DNA from: Larkinella insperata
GTDB lineage: Bacteria; Bacteroidota; Bacteroidia; Cytophagales; Spirosomataceae
Length of the DNA: 64,000 nucleotides
Assembly: GCF_026248825.1 (NCBI RefSeq)
Contig: NZ_CP110973.1
Coordinates: 5,787,501 to 5,851,500 of the forward strand
Direction: 5' to 3'
Shown: in pieces, positions 48,596-57,137 of the stretch
How positions within the stretch are numbered: position 1 is the first letter of the stretch
Layout of the letters: every line of letters starts with the position of its first letter
Translations under genes and position numbers: made by a program
Notes under the pieces: model-generated
The model's database searches: none
What the model was told of the DNA's origin: nothing
What the model saw: only the letters and a program-made list of their open reading frames with translations

Positions 48596-49312
48596 ATGAC
48601 TCCTAAAAAGATTGCCTTGATCATCTGTTTATTCGTCCTAGTTTCTGTGGACCATGCAGCTTTTGCCCAACCCCAAATAGTTGTCCAATTGACCGTCGTT
48701 AGCAGACAGGCGGGCCAGGATGTCAATAAGGATGTAGGGCTTTTGGTGGATGTGAAAAATACAACGGGCCACGATATTGCGCTTTACACTCCCTCAGGTA
48801 GCCTGGTTAATTACATCAAGTATTACAAACTCGACGGTAAAACGCACCAATACCAGGAAATTATTCATCCTTTGGTTCAGGAGCCGCGGGATCAGATGGC
48901 TTTCAAAGACAGCATTTTTAAGGCATCACAAATGATTGTCGATTTTCTCGACAGTAAAAACTACAATTCAAAATCAACCCTTTATCTCGAATTCACGGAA
49001 AGCGATTCCCTCTGGTTTGATTATATCACTCGAAGTGAGCAGTACTCAAAGCAAATCCAGGAGACCGAAGTTCAATACTTTAAAACGGCGAGTGGCAGTA
49101 CTGATAGAGCTTTTTTTACCCTTCTGAAAGCCCATGAGCATTACCAGGATTTCTTCAACATTGCTTTTTTGTATCAGGCAAAAGGTGATTACAAGATCGT
49201 CCTGGATCTACCACCTACTCGACAACAGCAAGCCGTTCATCTGGCGGGCACCTTTGCAGTTACAGAACCGGAAAAAGTAAGCGGCCATCCTGTTTATCTC
49301 TCCATCAGATAG
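48596..49312 (+). CDS. Exported hypothetical protein
   Basis: 238 residues. Signal peptide 'KIALIICLFVLVSVDHAAFA'. The mature part has an immunoglobulin-like opening ('PQIVVQLTVVSRQAGQDVNK', 'LLVDVKNTTGHDIALYTPSG') then a helical/mixed domain with 'IVDFLDSKNYNSKSTLYLEF' and ends with 'YKIVLDLPPTRQQQAVHLAG', a beta strand pair. Similar to proteins that contain a Big/NEAT-like domain, but I cannot name a family. Base composition is more AT-rich than its neighbours, suggesting it may be a later insertion between the DUF3037 and YnfA genes. Function unknown. Confidence 0.72.
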   Translation: MTPKKIALIICLFVLVSVDHAAFAQPQIVVQLTVVSRQAGQDVNKDVGLLVDVKNTTGHDIALYTPSGSLVNYIKYYKLDGKTHQYQEIIHPLVQEPRDQMAFKDSIFKASQMIVDFLDSKNYNSKSTLYLEFTESDSLWFDYITRSEQYSKQIQETEVQYFKTASGSTDRAFFTLLKAHEHYQDFFNIAFLYQAKGDYKIVLDLPPTRQQQAVHLAGTFAVTEPEKVSGHPVYLSIR

Positions 49313-49319
49313 CACCACC

Positions 49320-49643
49320 ATGATCCAAGCACTTTTCATTTTCATCCTGGCGGGGTTGTGCGAAATCGGGGGCGGGTACCTGGTTTGGCTCTGGCTCAGA
49401 GAAGATAGACCGCCTATTTACGGCGTCGCGGGCGGCATTATTCTGGTTCTGTACGGGGTGGTTGCCACCTTCCAGCCTGCCGGTTTCGGGCGGGTCTATG
49501 CGGCCTACGGCGGTATCTTCATTGCCCTGTCCGTGCTATGGGCCTGGTGGGTCGACGGTTTTAAACCCGACCGCTATGACCTGCTGGGGGCTGCTGTCGC
49601 ACTGATCGGCGCCGGAATCATTTTCTTTGCTCCCCGTTCCTGA
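49320..49643 (+). CDS. YnfA/UPF0060 family membrane protein
   Basis: 107 residues, full family length. Four transmembrane helices with the characteristic opening 'ALFIFILAGLCEIGGGYLVW' (~4-23), then 'GGIILVLYGVVATFQPAGFG' (~39-58), the hallmark 'GRVYAAYGGIFIALSVLWAW' (~58-77) and 'DRYDLLGAAVALIGAGIIFF' (~84-103). Members belong to the drug/metabolite transporter superfamily's small proteins; a role as homodimeric exporter is known for some E. coli/Shigella relatives, not tested here. It lies 7 bp after the previous stop and 5 bp before the APH-like kinase, so the three are probably co-transcribed. Confidence 0.92.
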   Translation: MIQALFIFILAGLCEIGGGYLVWLWLREDRPPIYGVAGGIILVLYGVVATFQPAGFGRVYAAYGGIFIALSVLWAWWVDGFKPDRYDLLGAAVALIGAGIIFFAPRS

Positions 49644-49648
49644 TCCCG

Positions 49649-50521
49649 ATGCTTGTTGCCGAACTTTTAACCACGGTTTTTCCCGATCAGAATTTTCAGA
49701 GCGCCCGATATCTGGGTGAAGGGATGGACAGCCAAACGTATCTGGTCGACGAAGGCTACGTGTTCCGGTTTCCGAAGCGCGAAGAGGTCGCCCGGAATCT
49801 GACGAAAGAGATAGCGCTTTTGCCGCATCTGCAACACCTGCCGCTCCGTGTACCCGACTTTCAGTTTCTGGGCCAGCATCCGGAAACGGGCCTACCGTTC
49901 GTGGGCTATCCGCTACTCCGGGGTGTCGAATGGCAGGCAAATCACTTCCCGGAACAACCCCCGGCAAATCAGACGCTGACCCTCCGGCTGCTTGGAAGTT
50001 TTTTAACCGAACTTCATCGGTTTGACGTAGCAACGGCGATGCGGCTGGGCGTTGAAATCAACGACAGCTTTCAGGATTACCGGGAAACGTACCAGGAAAT
50101 CCAGACCGACCTGTTTCCCTTTCTCACCCCCTCGCTGCGGACCTTCATCGACCGGCGATTTAGGGCTTTCCTGGCGAATCCCCGGCATTTCCGATACACC
50201 AACGCCCTGATTCACGACGACTTCAGCTCGGACCACATCTTGTGCGATCCGGCCACGGGCGTGCCCCGGAGTGTGATTGATTTCGGCGACGTGGCCGTGG
50301 GCGATCCGGACCTGGACCTGAAGTATCTGTACGCCGAACGGGGGCGTTCGTTCATCGAACGGCTGCTGGCGGAAGGTCATTACCAAACCCCAACCGACCC
50401 GGAAGTTCTCCTGGAAAAACTCGATTTCTTTACCTTCTGCGAAACCATTCAGGATGCGCTGCACGAGCACCAAGGAGATCCAGAACGGGCGGCTGCGGCT
50501 CTCCAGTCCAGTTGGGTCTGA
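49649..50521 (+). CDS. Aminoglycoside phosphotransferase (APH) family kinase
   Basis: 290 residues. The N-lobe has 'ARYLGEGMDSQTYLVDEGYV' and 'VFRFPKREEVARNLTKEIAL' (~19-57). The catalytic loop 'ALIHDDFSSDHILCDPA' (Asp in HDD) and metal site 'VIDFGDVAVGDPDLDLKYL' are intact. Many such Bacteroidota proteins are uncharacterised small-molecule kinases rather than antibiotic-modifying enzymes; the HGD of resistance enzymes is HDD here. Substrate is unknown. It is the last gene on the strand before the convergent usher-like gene, 17 bp away. No signs of a resistance cassette such as an integron, transposase or divergent composition. Confidence 0.87.
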   Translation: MLVAELLTTVFPDQNFQSARYLGEGMDSQTYLVDEGYVFRFPKREEVARNLTKEIALLPHLQHLPLRVPDFQFLGQHPETGLPFVGYPLLRGVEWQANHFPEQPPANQTLTLRLLGSFLTELHRFDVATAMRLGVEINDSFQDYRETYQEIQTDLFPFLTPSLRTFIDRRFRAFLANPRHFRYTNALIHDDFSSDHILCDPATGVPRSVIDFGDVAVGDPDLDLKYLYAERGRSFIERLLAEGHYQTPTDPEVLLEKLDFFTFCETIQDALHEHQGDPERAAAALQSSWV

Positions 50522-50538
50522 CCCGGGAAGGCCGGGCT

Positions 50539-53301
50539 TTATTTGCTGGCCCGGCTGCCAAACCGCTTAACTTCCACGGCCCGCGTTGATCCATCGACCG
50601 GTAACTGAAATTCCGGGTACTGGCCCGCCGTGGTGAGCGTAAAAGGGACTTTCTGGATCACCGTCTGGGGCTGGCGGGCGTAATCGTGAAGCAATAGGGT
50701 GTAAGTACCCGGGGGCAAATGAAACGCAAAGCCGCCGTCGGGCTGGGGGCTGTGGCTAAAAACCGTCTTGTCGCCCCGCTGAATGTCCACCGTAAACCGG
50801 CTGTACTGGCACGGCTGCCGGTCGTAGGCATTCGCCTGACACTGAAGCTGCCCCTTTACCCGGAAAGACCGGGTCAGCGGAATGGTTCGGGATACGGCCC
50901 GGCCAACGGTAATTTTTTCGGTATACTGCACGGGCTCGCCAATCCGGCCCAGGCTCACAGCCGAAACCGTGTAGGTGCCGGGCGGCAGATTCCGGTACAC
51001 CAGGGTGCCTTTCGAATTGGTCAGCAGCGTGTTGTCATTAATGGTCACCAGCAGGCTATCGGCCCAGCGTTCCCCCGAATCCCGGCTGCCGTTGCCGTTT
51101 TCATCTTCAAAAAAGCTCAGCCGCAGCTCGCCCCGCCGGTTAAACCGCAGATGGCTAAATCGCTTGGTCAGTTCCAGCCGGTATTGGCTGTAAGCCAGAT
51201 CGGGCACCTGGCTGTAGGGCGTCGCGTTGCCTTCGGCTTTCAGCCACAGATCGGGCGTGATGTCATAGCGCACCCGGCCCACGGCCAGGCAGCGCGCTCC
51301 GCTGGTTTGGGAGTCGTACAGGTAATTCACCCCCACCGACCCCACCAACCGGCGGTTCAGCAGGGCGAAATCAACCATTGGCATCACCGAAGCAGTTTGG
51401 TACCGGGCCGACTGATCGGCGCGCAAATCGTTCAGGAAATAAGGCCCTTTTTGCCAATACGCCCAGAGACTGAACGGCCGCATCACCCACGACGACAAAA
51501 TCCGCTGGCTCAAAAGACCCCGACCGGGCGTTGCGGCACTTCGGTTGTGGAGCCTACCGACGTCGTAACTGAGCTCAAGGTATTGGCTCATGCCCTGCCG
51601 GTAGGAGACCGTGGGCGAAAACCGGTAGGCAACGGCTTGCTGGGCGTAGGGGTTGGTAAAATCGGCTTGCGCGTGCCAGAAAGGCCGTAGCCCCAGCGCG
51701 AAACTCGACCAGCGACGGTTCAGACTCACTTCAGCGACGGTGTTGCCAAACACCCGCTGACTGCGCTCTACCGGCGACGTAAAAAGTACCTGCTTGTAGT
51801 AGACATGGTTGAACCGGGCCGTGAGGGCCGTGCCCTCGGACGCTTTCCAGGTGGCCTGGCCTTGAACAATCGATGCGCCTTTCTGCAAACCGGCATAAAC
51901 CGGGCTGCTGAAGTAAGACCGCAGGTTCCAGAGGAAATTCGACTTTTGAAACGTGTAATTAAGCTGCCCGGCCCATCCCATCGTCTGTGCCCGTTCGGCC
52001 CCCTGCCGGGCGTATTCAACGCTGTGGCCGCCCATGATTTCCAGCGAATGACGATTGGCCCGGTAAAATTGCACGGAGCCAAAATTGAGAAACCCCGCCC
52101 GCTGGGTCGCCGAGTTTGTAAAATAATTGCTGCTGAACGACCAGGAACTTCCCAGCATCAGGGGAAACCCGTGATCGTAGCGCACCGACAAGACATTTCC
52201 CGACATCGCATCTGCCAGCGGGTTAAGCCAGTTGGGATTGCTGTTAACGGCCCAGAACGTCCATTGGTGATCCGGCCGGAGCAGGTTTACCTTCAGGCCA
52301 CGGCCCAGCAGGGGCAACTCGTGGTAATCCTGAAGGCTGCCAAGGTGAAGCTTCGTCCGGGCGGTGCGGACCGACAGATACGAGTTCTGCAGTTGCTGGA
52401 AATGATCGGCTGCGTAATCCAGGTAATGAAGCTGAAAATCGACCTGGGCCTTCCCCACCGAGTCGCTGCCCCAGATGCGGCCTTCCCGGGCCCACTGGTT
52501 GTTACTCAGCTTCGTCACCGCGGCACTTACCCCGTAGCCTTCTTTCTGGTAAAGATCCGTTCCGCTGAACCGTTTGGCGGACGTCGCCACAACAATCGTG
52601 TACAGCACGTTGCCCAGCACCGAGCCGCTTTCATCCCGCACAGTGACGGTGACCTGATAAGGCATACTGGTGGACCAATACCGGGCGGGCAGCACCGAAA
52701 GTGAGAATACGGTATCCTGGCGGGGTGCCAGTTCCAGGCTGAGCGGAAAACCCGTGCGGTCGATGCCTTCGGGCAGAGACGCTACTTCGAGCGTTATTTT
52801 TTGGCGACGGGCCCGATTATGAACCAGGTGGAGCGGCAGCCCGGCCGGCTCCGAAATGGAATAGAGCACCACCTGATCGTTTGACGTATATAAGGAAAAG
52901 GCAGCCTGTTTTTTATCTTCCACCATGACCCGAAACGCTATTTTCTGCACCAGCGCATCCCGCGCATCTTGGAGTTGGAACACCACCTCACTGATTAGTG
53001 AATCGGGCTGCTGGCTGACAAAACCCTTGAAAGGAATCATCTTTATTTCGCCCGGTTTTACGGCGAAATCTTTCGGAATAACCGACAATATTTCGACCGC
53101 AGAAGAAGACTGTACGGAGAGCTTTACTTCGCTTTCTTTTTTGCCCGTATTCGCAATTGTCAGACGATTTGTAAAAGTTGTACCAACGGATGAGTTTACC
53201 ATTTCTTTCCAGATTGTAAGTTGGATATCCTGCGCGCTTCCGGCTGATAGACTGCCACAAAGCACTGCTAGACAGACCCAAAATTTCATTCTGAAAATCA
53301 T
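50539..53301 (-). CDS. Usher-like large outer membrane barrel protein
   Basis: 920 residues; two possible ATGs (53301, 53289) both precede the signal peptide (WVCLAVLCGSLSAGSAQ). Two Ig-like domains lead: ~25-140 ('VGTTFTNRLTIANTGKKESE', 'IPFKGFVSQQPDSLISEVVF') and ~140-260. From ~265 to 740 the chain has alternating strands with repeated aromatics, consistent with a large barrel ('LGSLQDYHELPLLGRGLKVN'). After the barrel comes an SdrD/FimD-like carboxy domain ('FFEDENGNGSRDSGERWADS', 'NLPPGTYTVSAVSLGR', ~755-830) and a final Ig-like domain. The architecture and the divergent neighbours (pilin-like, PapD-like chaperone, pilin-like) make an usher-like translocon for fimbriae the best inference; sequence identity to FimD is not evident by eye. 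Confidence 0.7.
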   Translation of the reverse strand: MIFRMKFWVCLAVLCGSLSAGSAQDIQLTIWKEMVNSSVGTTFTNRLTIANTGKKESEVKLSVQSSSAVEILSVIPKDFAVKPGEIKMIPFKGFVSQQPDSLISEVVFQLQDARDALVQKIAFRVMVEDKKQAAFSLYTSNDQVVLYSISEPAGLPLHLVHNRARRQKITLEVASLPEGIDRTGFPLSLELAPRQDTVFSLSVLPARYWSTSMPYQVTVTVRDESGSVLGNVLYTIVVATSAKRFSGTDLYQKEGYGVSAAVTKLSNNQWAREGRIWGSDSVGKAQVDFQLHYLDYAADHFQQLQNSYLSVRTARTKLHLGSLQDYHELPLLGRGLKVNLLRPDHQWTFWAVNSNPNWLNPLADAMSGNVLSVRYDHGFPLMLGSSWSFSSNYFTNSATQRAGFLNFGSVQFYRANRHSLEIMGGHSVEYARQGAERAQTMGWAGQLNYTFQKSNFLWNLRSYFSSPVYAGLQKGASIVQGQATWKASEGTALTARFNHVYYKQVLFTSPVERSQRVFGNTVAEVSLNRRWSSFALGLRPFWHAQADFTNPYAQQAVAYRFSPTVSYRQGMSQYLELSYDVGRLHNRSAATPGRGLLSQRILSSWVMRPFSLWAYWQKGPYFLNDLRADQSARYQTASVMPMVDFALLNRRLVGSVGVNYLYDSQTSGARCLAVGRVRYDITPDLWLKAEGNATPYSQVPDLAYSQYRLELTKRFSHLRFNRRGELRLSFFEDENGNGSRDSGERWADSLLVTINDNTLLTNSKGTLVYRNLPPGTYTVSAVSLGRIGEPVQYTEKITVGRAVSRTIPLTRSFRVKGQLQCQANAYDRQPCQYSRFTVDIQRGDKTVFSHSPQPDGGFAFHLPPGTYTLLLHDYARQPQTVIQKVPFTLTTAGQYPEFQLPVDGSTRAVEVKRFGSRASK

Positions 53302-53443
53302 TCGCTTATCTAATTTTTAAATACGTCACGGTCATGTATACGCTATAGACGCGTTACAATTTTGATACCAAAAAATGGAACACATAAAATTTATATTAAA
53401 TGAATAAAGGGAGAATTTCAGGCTAAAATTGTTTGAAAAAATT

Positions 53444-53461
53444 TTATTTATCAGACAAATA
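53444..53461. promoter_or_regulatory. 18-bp motif shared with the wcaI upstream region
   Basis: TTATTTATCAGACAAATA here recurs exactly at 58904-58921. It lies in the 233-bp divergent promoter region between the usher-like gene and the pilin-like gene, 74 bp upstream of the latter. Related shorter copies (TTATCAGAC) lie at 58797 and 58984. A common regulator site is the natural hypothesis. Confidence 0.5.
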
Positions 53462-53534
53462 TGGCAAGGTAGTTGTAACCAAATCAAACGATTTAATTCT
53501 TTAAAACAATCAATGTAACTTGCAATTATTAATC

Positions 53535-54056
53535 ATGAAAAACTTTTTGAAATCATTCGCGTGTGTAGCTGTAATGGGTTGTGTGACCTCCCTTCTCCCG
53601 ACGTCTTCAGCCCAGGCTCAATCCAGCCAGAACGTGACCCTGACGGTTACTTTAGTAGACGTATTGGCGTTGACCGTAAACAACGCAACGGCATCGCTTG
53701 CCTTCAATTCGGCGGATGCCTACCATACGGGGGTGAGTGACGCTAAATCGGGTCAGTTGGTCATTACCAGCAACAAACCGTATGATCTGAAAGTAAAAGC
53801 TCTGGCTGATCTGAGCAACGGGTCGGCCACCATTCCGGTGAATAACATCACCGTGCAAATCGACGGTACCGATAACATGGGTACGACAACGGCGCGGGCC
53901 ATCGAAACCAGTGAGCAGGTTCTGGCCTCCAACGCACCGGCGGCCATTCTGAAAAGTGTTGGCCTTAAGTATTCAACTTCCGGCGACAACCCGGCGTTTT
54001 TGAAAGCAGCCAGCAACTATACCTCAACCCTGGTCTATTCAATCTCCTCGCTGTAA
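53535..54056 (+). CDS. Pilin-like exported beta-sandwich protein
   Basis: 173 residues from the ATG at 53535; an in-frame TTG 15 bp upstream is less likely. Signal peptide to ~33 ('SFACVAVMGCVTSLLPTSSA', cleaved after QAQ). The mature protein is entirely beta-rich: 'QNVTLTVTLVDVLALTVNNA' at the start, 'LVITSNKPYDLKVKALADLS' in the middle, and an end of 'NYTSTLVYSISSL' that resembles the last strand of the protein at 54899 ('NYTTTLVLTYTGL'). No cysteine pair. Similar to small structural proteins such as DUF4402 or alternative-fimbria subunits. It is followed 6 bp later by a PapD-like chaperone, so I infer a fimbrial subunit. Confidence 0.72.
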   Translation: MKNFLKSFACVAVMGCVTSLLPTSSAQAQSSQNVTLTVTLVDVLALTVNNATASLAFNSADAYHTGVSDAKSGQLVITSNKPYDLKVKALADLSNGSATIPVNNITVQIDGTDNMGTTTARAIETSEQVLASNAPAAILKSVGLKYSTSGDNPAFLKAASNYTSTLVYSISSL

Positions 54057-54062
54057 CCGCCA

Positions 54063-54902
54063 ATGCTCCTACGTAACATTTCCCGTCTAACAATTTGCCG
54101 TGGGTGGGCGATGGGTTTCCTTCTGTGTCTGACCGGGTTGGGTTTCCAGCCGGTTCAGGCACAGTCTGGATTCCAGGTTTCGCCGGCCCGCCTGTATTTC
54201 CACCCGGAAGGCAACACCGTTCAAACGGCCAAGCTGCACGTTAACAACCCGACTGACTCCCGCCTGACGCTTCAGGCCACTTTCGCCGATTGGCGACGGG
54301 ATTCGACGGGTTCCAAAGTGTACTTCGCGCCGGGGGCTCTGCCCAATTCCTGCAGTTCGATGATTAAGGTGACACCCAGCGTGATCGATCTGGCGCCGGG
54401 TGAGGAAAGGGATGTGCTGGTCACTTTTACCGCATCGAAACCGTTGACTCCGGGACAAATCCGCAATTCGATGCTGTTTCTGACCCAGTCTAACGAACAG
54501 GAACTGGCGCGAGCCCGGAGTAGTGCCCCGCAGTTTGTCATTAAAATGCAGATTGGCGTGCACGTGTACGTATTGCCCGAAGGAAGCGCTCAGCCAGACA
54601 TTGCTATTACGGGGCTGGACGTGGTAAAATCGGAAAACCAGCGGCAAGTGAAAGTGCAGATTGAGAACGGTGGCGGTACACTGCTCGAAAGCCACCTACG
54701 GCTCGAATACCTAAATCTGGAAACAATGGAAGAAATAAAAGCGGAGCCCATTGCGGTTAACACCATGCCGAAGGATGCCTTCAAGGTGACGGCCGATATT
54801 CCCGCTAAACTTACGTCGGGCAAATACCTGATTGTGGCGGTCCTTGACAGCGGTCCGAGTCAGACCCTGAAAGTGGCTGAACTGGAAACGGTATTGAAAT
54901 GA
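54063..54902 (+). CDS. PapD-like fimbrial chaperone
   Basis: 279 residues. N-terminal signal peptide is preceded by a charged stretch: 'MGFLLCLTGLGFQPVQAQSG'. The first Ig-like domain begins 'FQVSPARLYFHPEGNTVQTA' and has 'LHVNNPTDSRLTLQATFADW', 'KVTPSVIDLAPGEERDVLVT' and the hallmark 'IRNSMLFLTQSNEQELARAR' (F1-G1 region); the second domain has 'IENGGGTLLESHLRLEYLNL'. Length is greater than the usual ~230 because of a spacer. COG3121-type chaperones cap fimbrial subunits by donating a strand in the periplasm and deliver them to an usher. It is flanked by pilin-like genes and is divergent from the usher-like protein. Confidence 0.8.
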   Translation: MLLRNISRLTICRGWAMGFLLCLTGLGFQPVQAQSGFQVSPARLYFHPEGNTVQTAKLHVNNPTDSRLTLQATFADWRRDSTGSKVYFAPGALPNSCSSMIKVTPSVIDLAPGEERDVLVTFTASKPLTPGQIRNSMLFLTQSNEQELARARSSAPQFVIKMQIGVHVYVLPEGSAQPDIAITGLDVVKSENQRQVKVQIENGGGTLLESHLRLEYLNLETMEEIKAEPIAVNTMPKDAFKVTADIPAKLTSGKYLIVAVLDSGPSQTLKVAELETVLK

Positions 54903-55402
54903 ATGCACTTCGAACGCTGCTGCTGATCGGCGCGGTGCTGCTCTGGGAGCCCCAGCTACAGGCCAAAAACGGACCCGCCGAAGGTCCCCGGACGCCCGTT
55001 GCAGCCGCCCCGATGTTTATCGGGATTACCGCTCTGGGTAATCCCACCCTCAAATTTTCGACCGTCAGCGATTACGTCAATGGCGTTTCCGTCGATCACA
55101 ATACCGTCCGGCTTTCAGTAGCCCTGGGCGTTACCTGGAGCTTACAAATGCGGGTGCTGGATGACCTGCGCTACCAGTCGTATTCAATTCCCGCATCGGC
55201 GATTGGCGTTCAGGTGACCAACATTGGAACCCGTCCGGAAGTTTTTCTGAGCACGACCAGCCAAACCATTGCCTCCGGAATTGCCAACCTGCTGCTCAAC
55301 ACCAACGTTACGATCCGGTACCGCGCCCGCGGGGGAGCGCCCTTTCTCAAGCCGTCCGGTAATTACACGACTACGCTGGTCCTGACGTATACAGGACTCT
55401 AA
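54899..55402 (+). CDS. Second pilin-like exported protein
   Basis: 167 residues; ATG overlaps the stop of the chaperone gene (ATGA). Signal peptide 'TLLLIGAVLLWEPQLQA'. The rest is beta-rich: 'MFIGITALGNPTLKFSTVSD' (~39-58), 'VRLSVALGVTWSLQMRVLDD', a Ser/Thr-rich end 'NVTIRYRARGGAPFLKPSGN', and the last strand 'YTTTLVLTYTGL' like that of the other pilin-like protein. A minor or adapter subunit is plausible. The pair thus has a shared C-terminal strand pattern (FLK-x-x-x-NYT-x-TLV). Role inferred from gene order. Confidence 0.68.
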   Translation: MNALRTLLLIGAVLLWEPQLQAKNGPAEGPRTPVAAAPMFIGITALGNPTLKFSTVSDYVNGVSVDHNTVRLSVALGVTWSLQMRVLDDLRYQSYSIPASAIGVQVTNIGTRPEVFLSTTSQTIASGIANLLLNTNVTIRYRARGGAPFLKPSGNYTTTLVLTYTGL

Positions 55403-55725
55403 AAACCGTTCTTTACGGTTTCCCCAACTAATTAGTGTACAAAACACCTCCTATCTCGGTGCTTCATCTGAAATCAACCCATGCTTTCCATTCCCTTATT
55501 TGGTCTGTTAATTAAAATTTCACGAACCTATTTATTTTATTAAATAAAAACCATTTCTGCTCTAAATGCAAGTTAAAGTACAATTTTACACCAAAACCGC
55601 ATCTTCTTTTCCTTTCATACCATTTCCTATTTTCATAACTTTTTTCCGACAACTCCGTTTAGAATCAGGAACGTTTACAGGTCCGTTATTGCAGTTTCCA
55701 GGTTAACACGTAACAGTCTACACAC
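55403..55725. other. Intergenic region (323 bp), AT-rich
   Basis: Begins with the short hairpin AAACCGT (55403-55409) TCTTT ACGGTTT (55415-55421), a weak terminator-like structure without a T-run. The rest is AT-rich and holds no convincing gene. It may hold the promoter for the gene at 55726. Confidence 0.55.
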
Positions 55726-56253
55726 ATGATTCTCATTGTTGACGGAACACTTCACGGAGTGGGTTGGGCCAACTTTACGTGTCCGGTATCTGATCCTATC
55801 GCTGCCTTTGATCTAATCACCAGTTACGCAGCACGCGGATTCCGGATCAACCACGCCCGGTTGTTTGAGCGTGGTATTCAGATTGATCTGCCAGCGGATG
55901 TTTTTAATCCTCATTCGGAGCACTGTCCGTTTGAAAGCTTGCGGTGGGAATGGGAACAAGTCCTGCGGGAACGGCCAATTTCGCCCTCGAAACTGCACAG
56001 GCAAGTGTATATCAACTGGAACCGGCGCCTGGTTCGGTACTACGACCGGCAAATTAATCTGGTCATTGAAGGAATCTTGCGTCTGGAATACCAGATCCGA
56101 CAAAGTACACCTCCGTCAACGAACGGATTGGAACAGGTGGCCTCAGAGCGGCAAAAATTTCTGCTGCAAAGCCGGTACGCCCGGGTGCAGTCCCTGGAAA
56201 CCCTGCGCCAGAAAACGGTCAGAAACCTGAGAGACCTGGAAGCTTCCAGGTGA
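55726..56253 (+). CDS. Hypothetical protein with C-terminal coiled coil
   Basis: 175 residues, no signal peptide. The N-terminal ~55 residues have a small alpha/beta pattern beginning 'MILIVDGTLHGVGWANFTCP', and a Trp-rich middle 'LRWEWEQVLRERPISPSKLH'; the C-terminal ~90 residues are helical and rich in Arg, Gln and Glu ('YYDRQINLVIEGILRLEYQI', 'RYARVQSLETLRQKTVRNLR'), probably coiled coil. No family recognised. It follows the fimbria-like genes after a gap and is alone on the strand. No known function. The ATG is the first in frame and gives the strand-like opening. Confidence 0.65.
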   Translation: MILIVDGTLHGVGWANFTCPVSDPIAAFDLITSYAARGFRINHARLFERGIQIDLPADVFNPHSEHCPFESLRWEWEQVLRERPISPSKLHRQVYINWNRRLVRYYDRQINLVIEGILRLEYQIRQSTPPSTNGLEQVASERQKFLLQSRYARVQSLETLRQKTVRNLRDLEASR

Positions 56254-56380
56254 TGGATTGAATTTCTGATTCACAGATTAACTTACCAGTCGATTTTTCG
56301 TTATTACCCGGCACGAAAATGCGGTATTGTGGATCGGAAGCCCCCATTCATGCACCCGTTCTGAATTCAATACGGTTTCA

Positions 56381-56704
56381 TTATTTTTCGCCTGGGTCCA
56401 AGGCAGCAATAGCCTGCTGCGTCTGGGTCATCAGATTTTCAAGGGCGTGAAGTTGCCGCGAATCCGTGGTTTGCCGTACGGCAGCATCAAGCGTAACCAG
56501 CACAACCTTCAGGTAGTCGGTTGTGGGCAACGGTTCCTGGCGCCCTAAATGCAATTCGCCAAATTCGATCAGCAGGGTTCCGAGTTCTTTATCGCTGCGG
56601 GCGTCACTGCCATCCGGGTTGCGAATGGTGCCGGGCGGGAGTCCCTGCTTTTTTTCCAGATTGCCGACCTGAATATCGATTCGGGTCTTCCGTGTTTTTT
56701 CCAT
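56381..56704 (-). CDS. Small hypothetical protein
   Basis: 107 residues from the ATG at 56704; a GTG 21 bp upstream is open but less plausible. Charged, soluble: 'KTRIDIQVGNLEKKQGLPPG', 'DARSDKELGTLLIEFGELHL', then helical 'DYLKVVLVTLDAAVRQTTDS' and 'LENLMTQTQQAIAALDPG'. No signal peptide or membrane segment. Small all-helical with no recognised family. It is not obviously an antisense shadow because no gene lies on the other strand, and codon pattern looks coding (third-position GC). Function unknown; no partner gene adjacent on its strand, with the upstream region containing the tiny ORF on the plus strand. Confidence 0.6.
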   Translation of the reverse strand: MEKTRKTRIDIQVGNLEKKQGLPPGTIRNPDGSDARSDKELGTLLIEFGELHLGRQEPLPTTDYLKVVLVTLDAAVRQTTDSRQLHALENLMTQTQQAIAALDPGEK

Positions 56705-57137
56705 CGGCTTCTGTGTTTCTCTCACAACCTTTTAAGGATTCAAACGGCCTTAAAAAGTTAGCCAATTTCCCGGATGCAATGCCCATCAGGTGAGGTTACG
56801 TCGCAGTGAACCGCTGATCATCCGAAATACTACATAAAAGATTTCCATTGAACATTTAACCGATTATGAATCGATCCTACAATGCCGGGTGCAAACGCCG
56901 TCAGGCTGTCTTTTTTTCGCAAGACCGACTTCTAATCCGGAGAAAAGATGAGATAACAACGGGAATCGACTTGGCTACGAAGAGAATTCCGAAAGGAAAT
57001 AAACGCGGTGGTAACCATCCTAAAGATCGATCCGTGAATTAGATGGCTACCGCTCGATTCGGCTCAGAAACCCGTGTTAACCGGTAAATTGCCGAATAAA
57101 CTAAATCACCTGATTCACGGATCAAGGATTGTTGGTA
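56705..57137. other. Intergenic region (433 bp) with an inverted repeat
   Basis: Apart from the tiny open frame at 56866 it has no recognisable gene. GATCCGTGAAT (57029-57039) and ATTCACGGATC (57113-57123) form an 11-bp perfect inverted repeat with a 73-bp spacer; the right arm lies just after the stop of the WcaI-like gene (minus strand), so it may influence its 3' end. Confidence 0.55.
56866..57042 (+). CDS. Possible small basic protein (58 aa)
   Basis: An ATG at 56866 opens a 58-codon frame ending in TAG at 57042, too short to be judged with confidence. The product is strongly basic with many Arg and Lys ('CKRRQAVFFSQDRLLIRRKD', 'IPKGNKRGGNHPKDRSVN') and has no hydrophobic segment or known motif. 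A nucleic-acid-binding peptide is imaginable, but equally it may be chance. The TAG lies inside the left arm of the inverted repeat at 57029. No -7 box was found upstream. Confidence 0.2.
   Translation: MNRSYNAGCKRRQAVFFSQDRLLIRRKDEITTGIDLATKRIPKGNKRGGNHPKDRSVN

Noticed and set aside
49649..50521. Antibiotic resistance gene (APH family)
   Set aside because: The family contains many metabolic kinases, the catalytic motif is HDD instead of HGD, and there is no mobile context.
50719..51690. 323-codon open frame on the plus strand
   Set aside because: Antisense to the usher-like gene; Pro/Gly/Arg-rich, no family.
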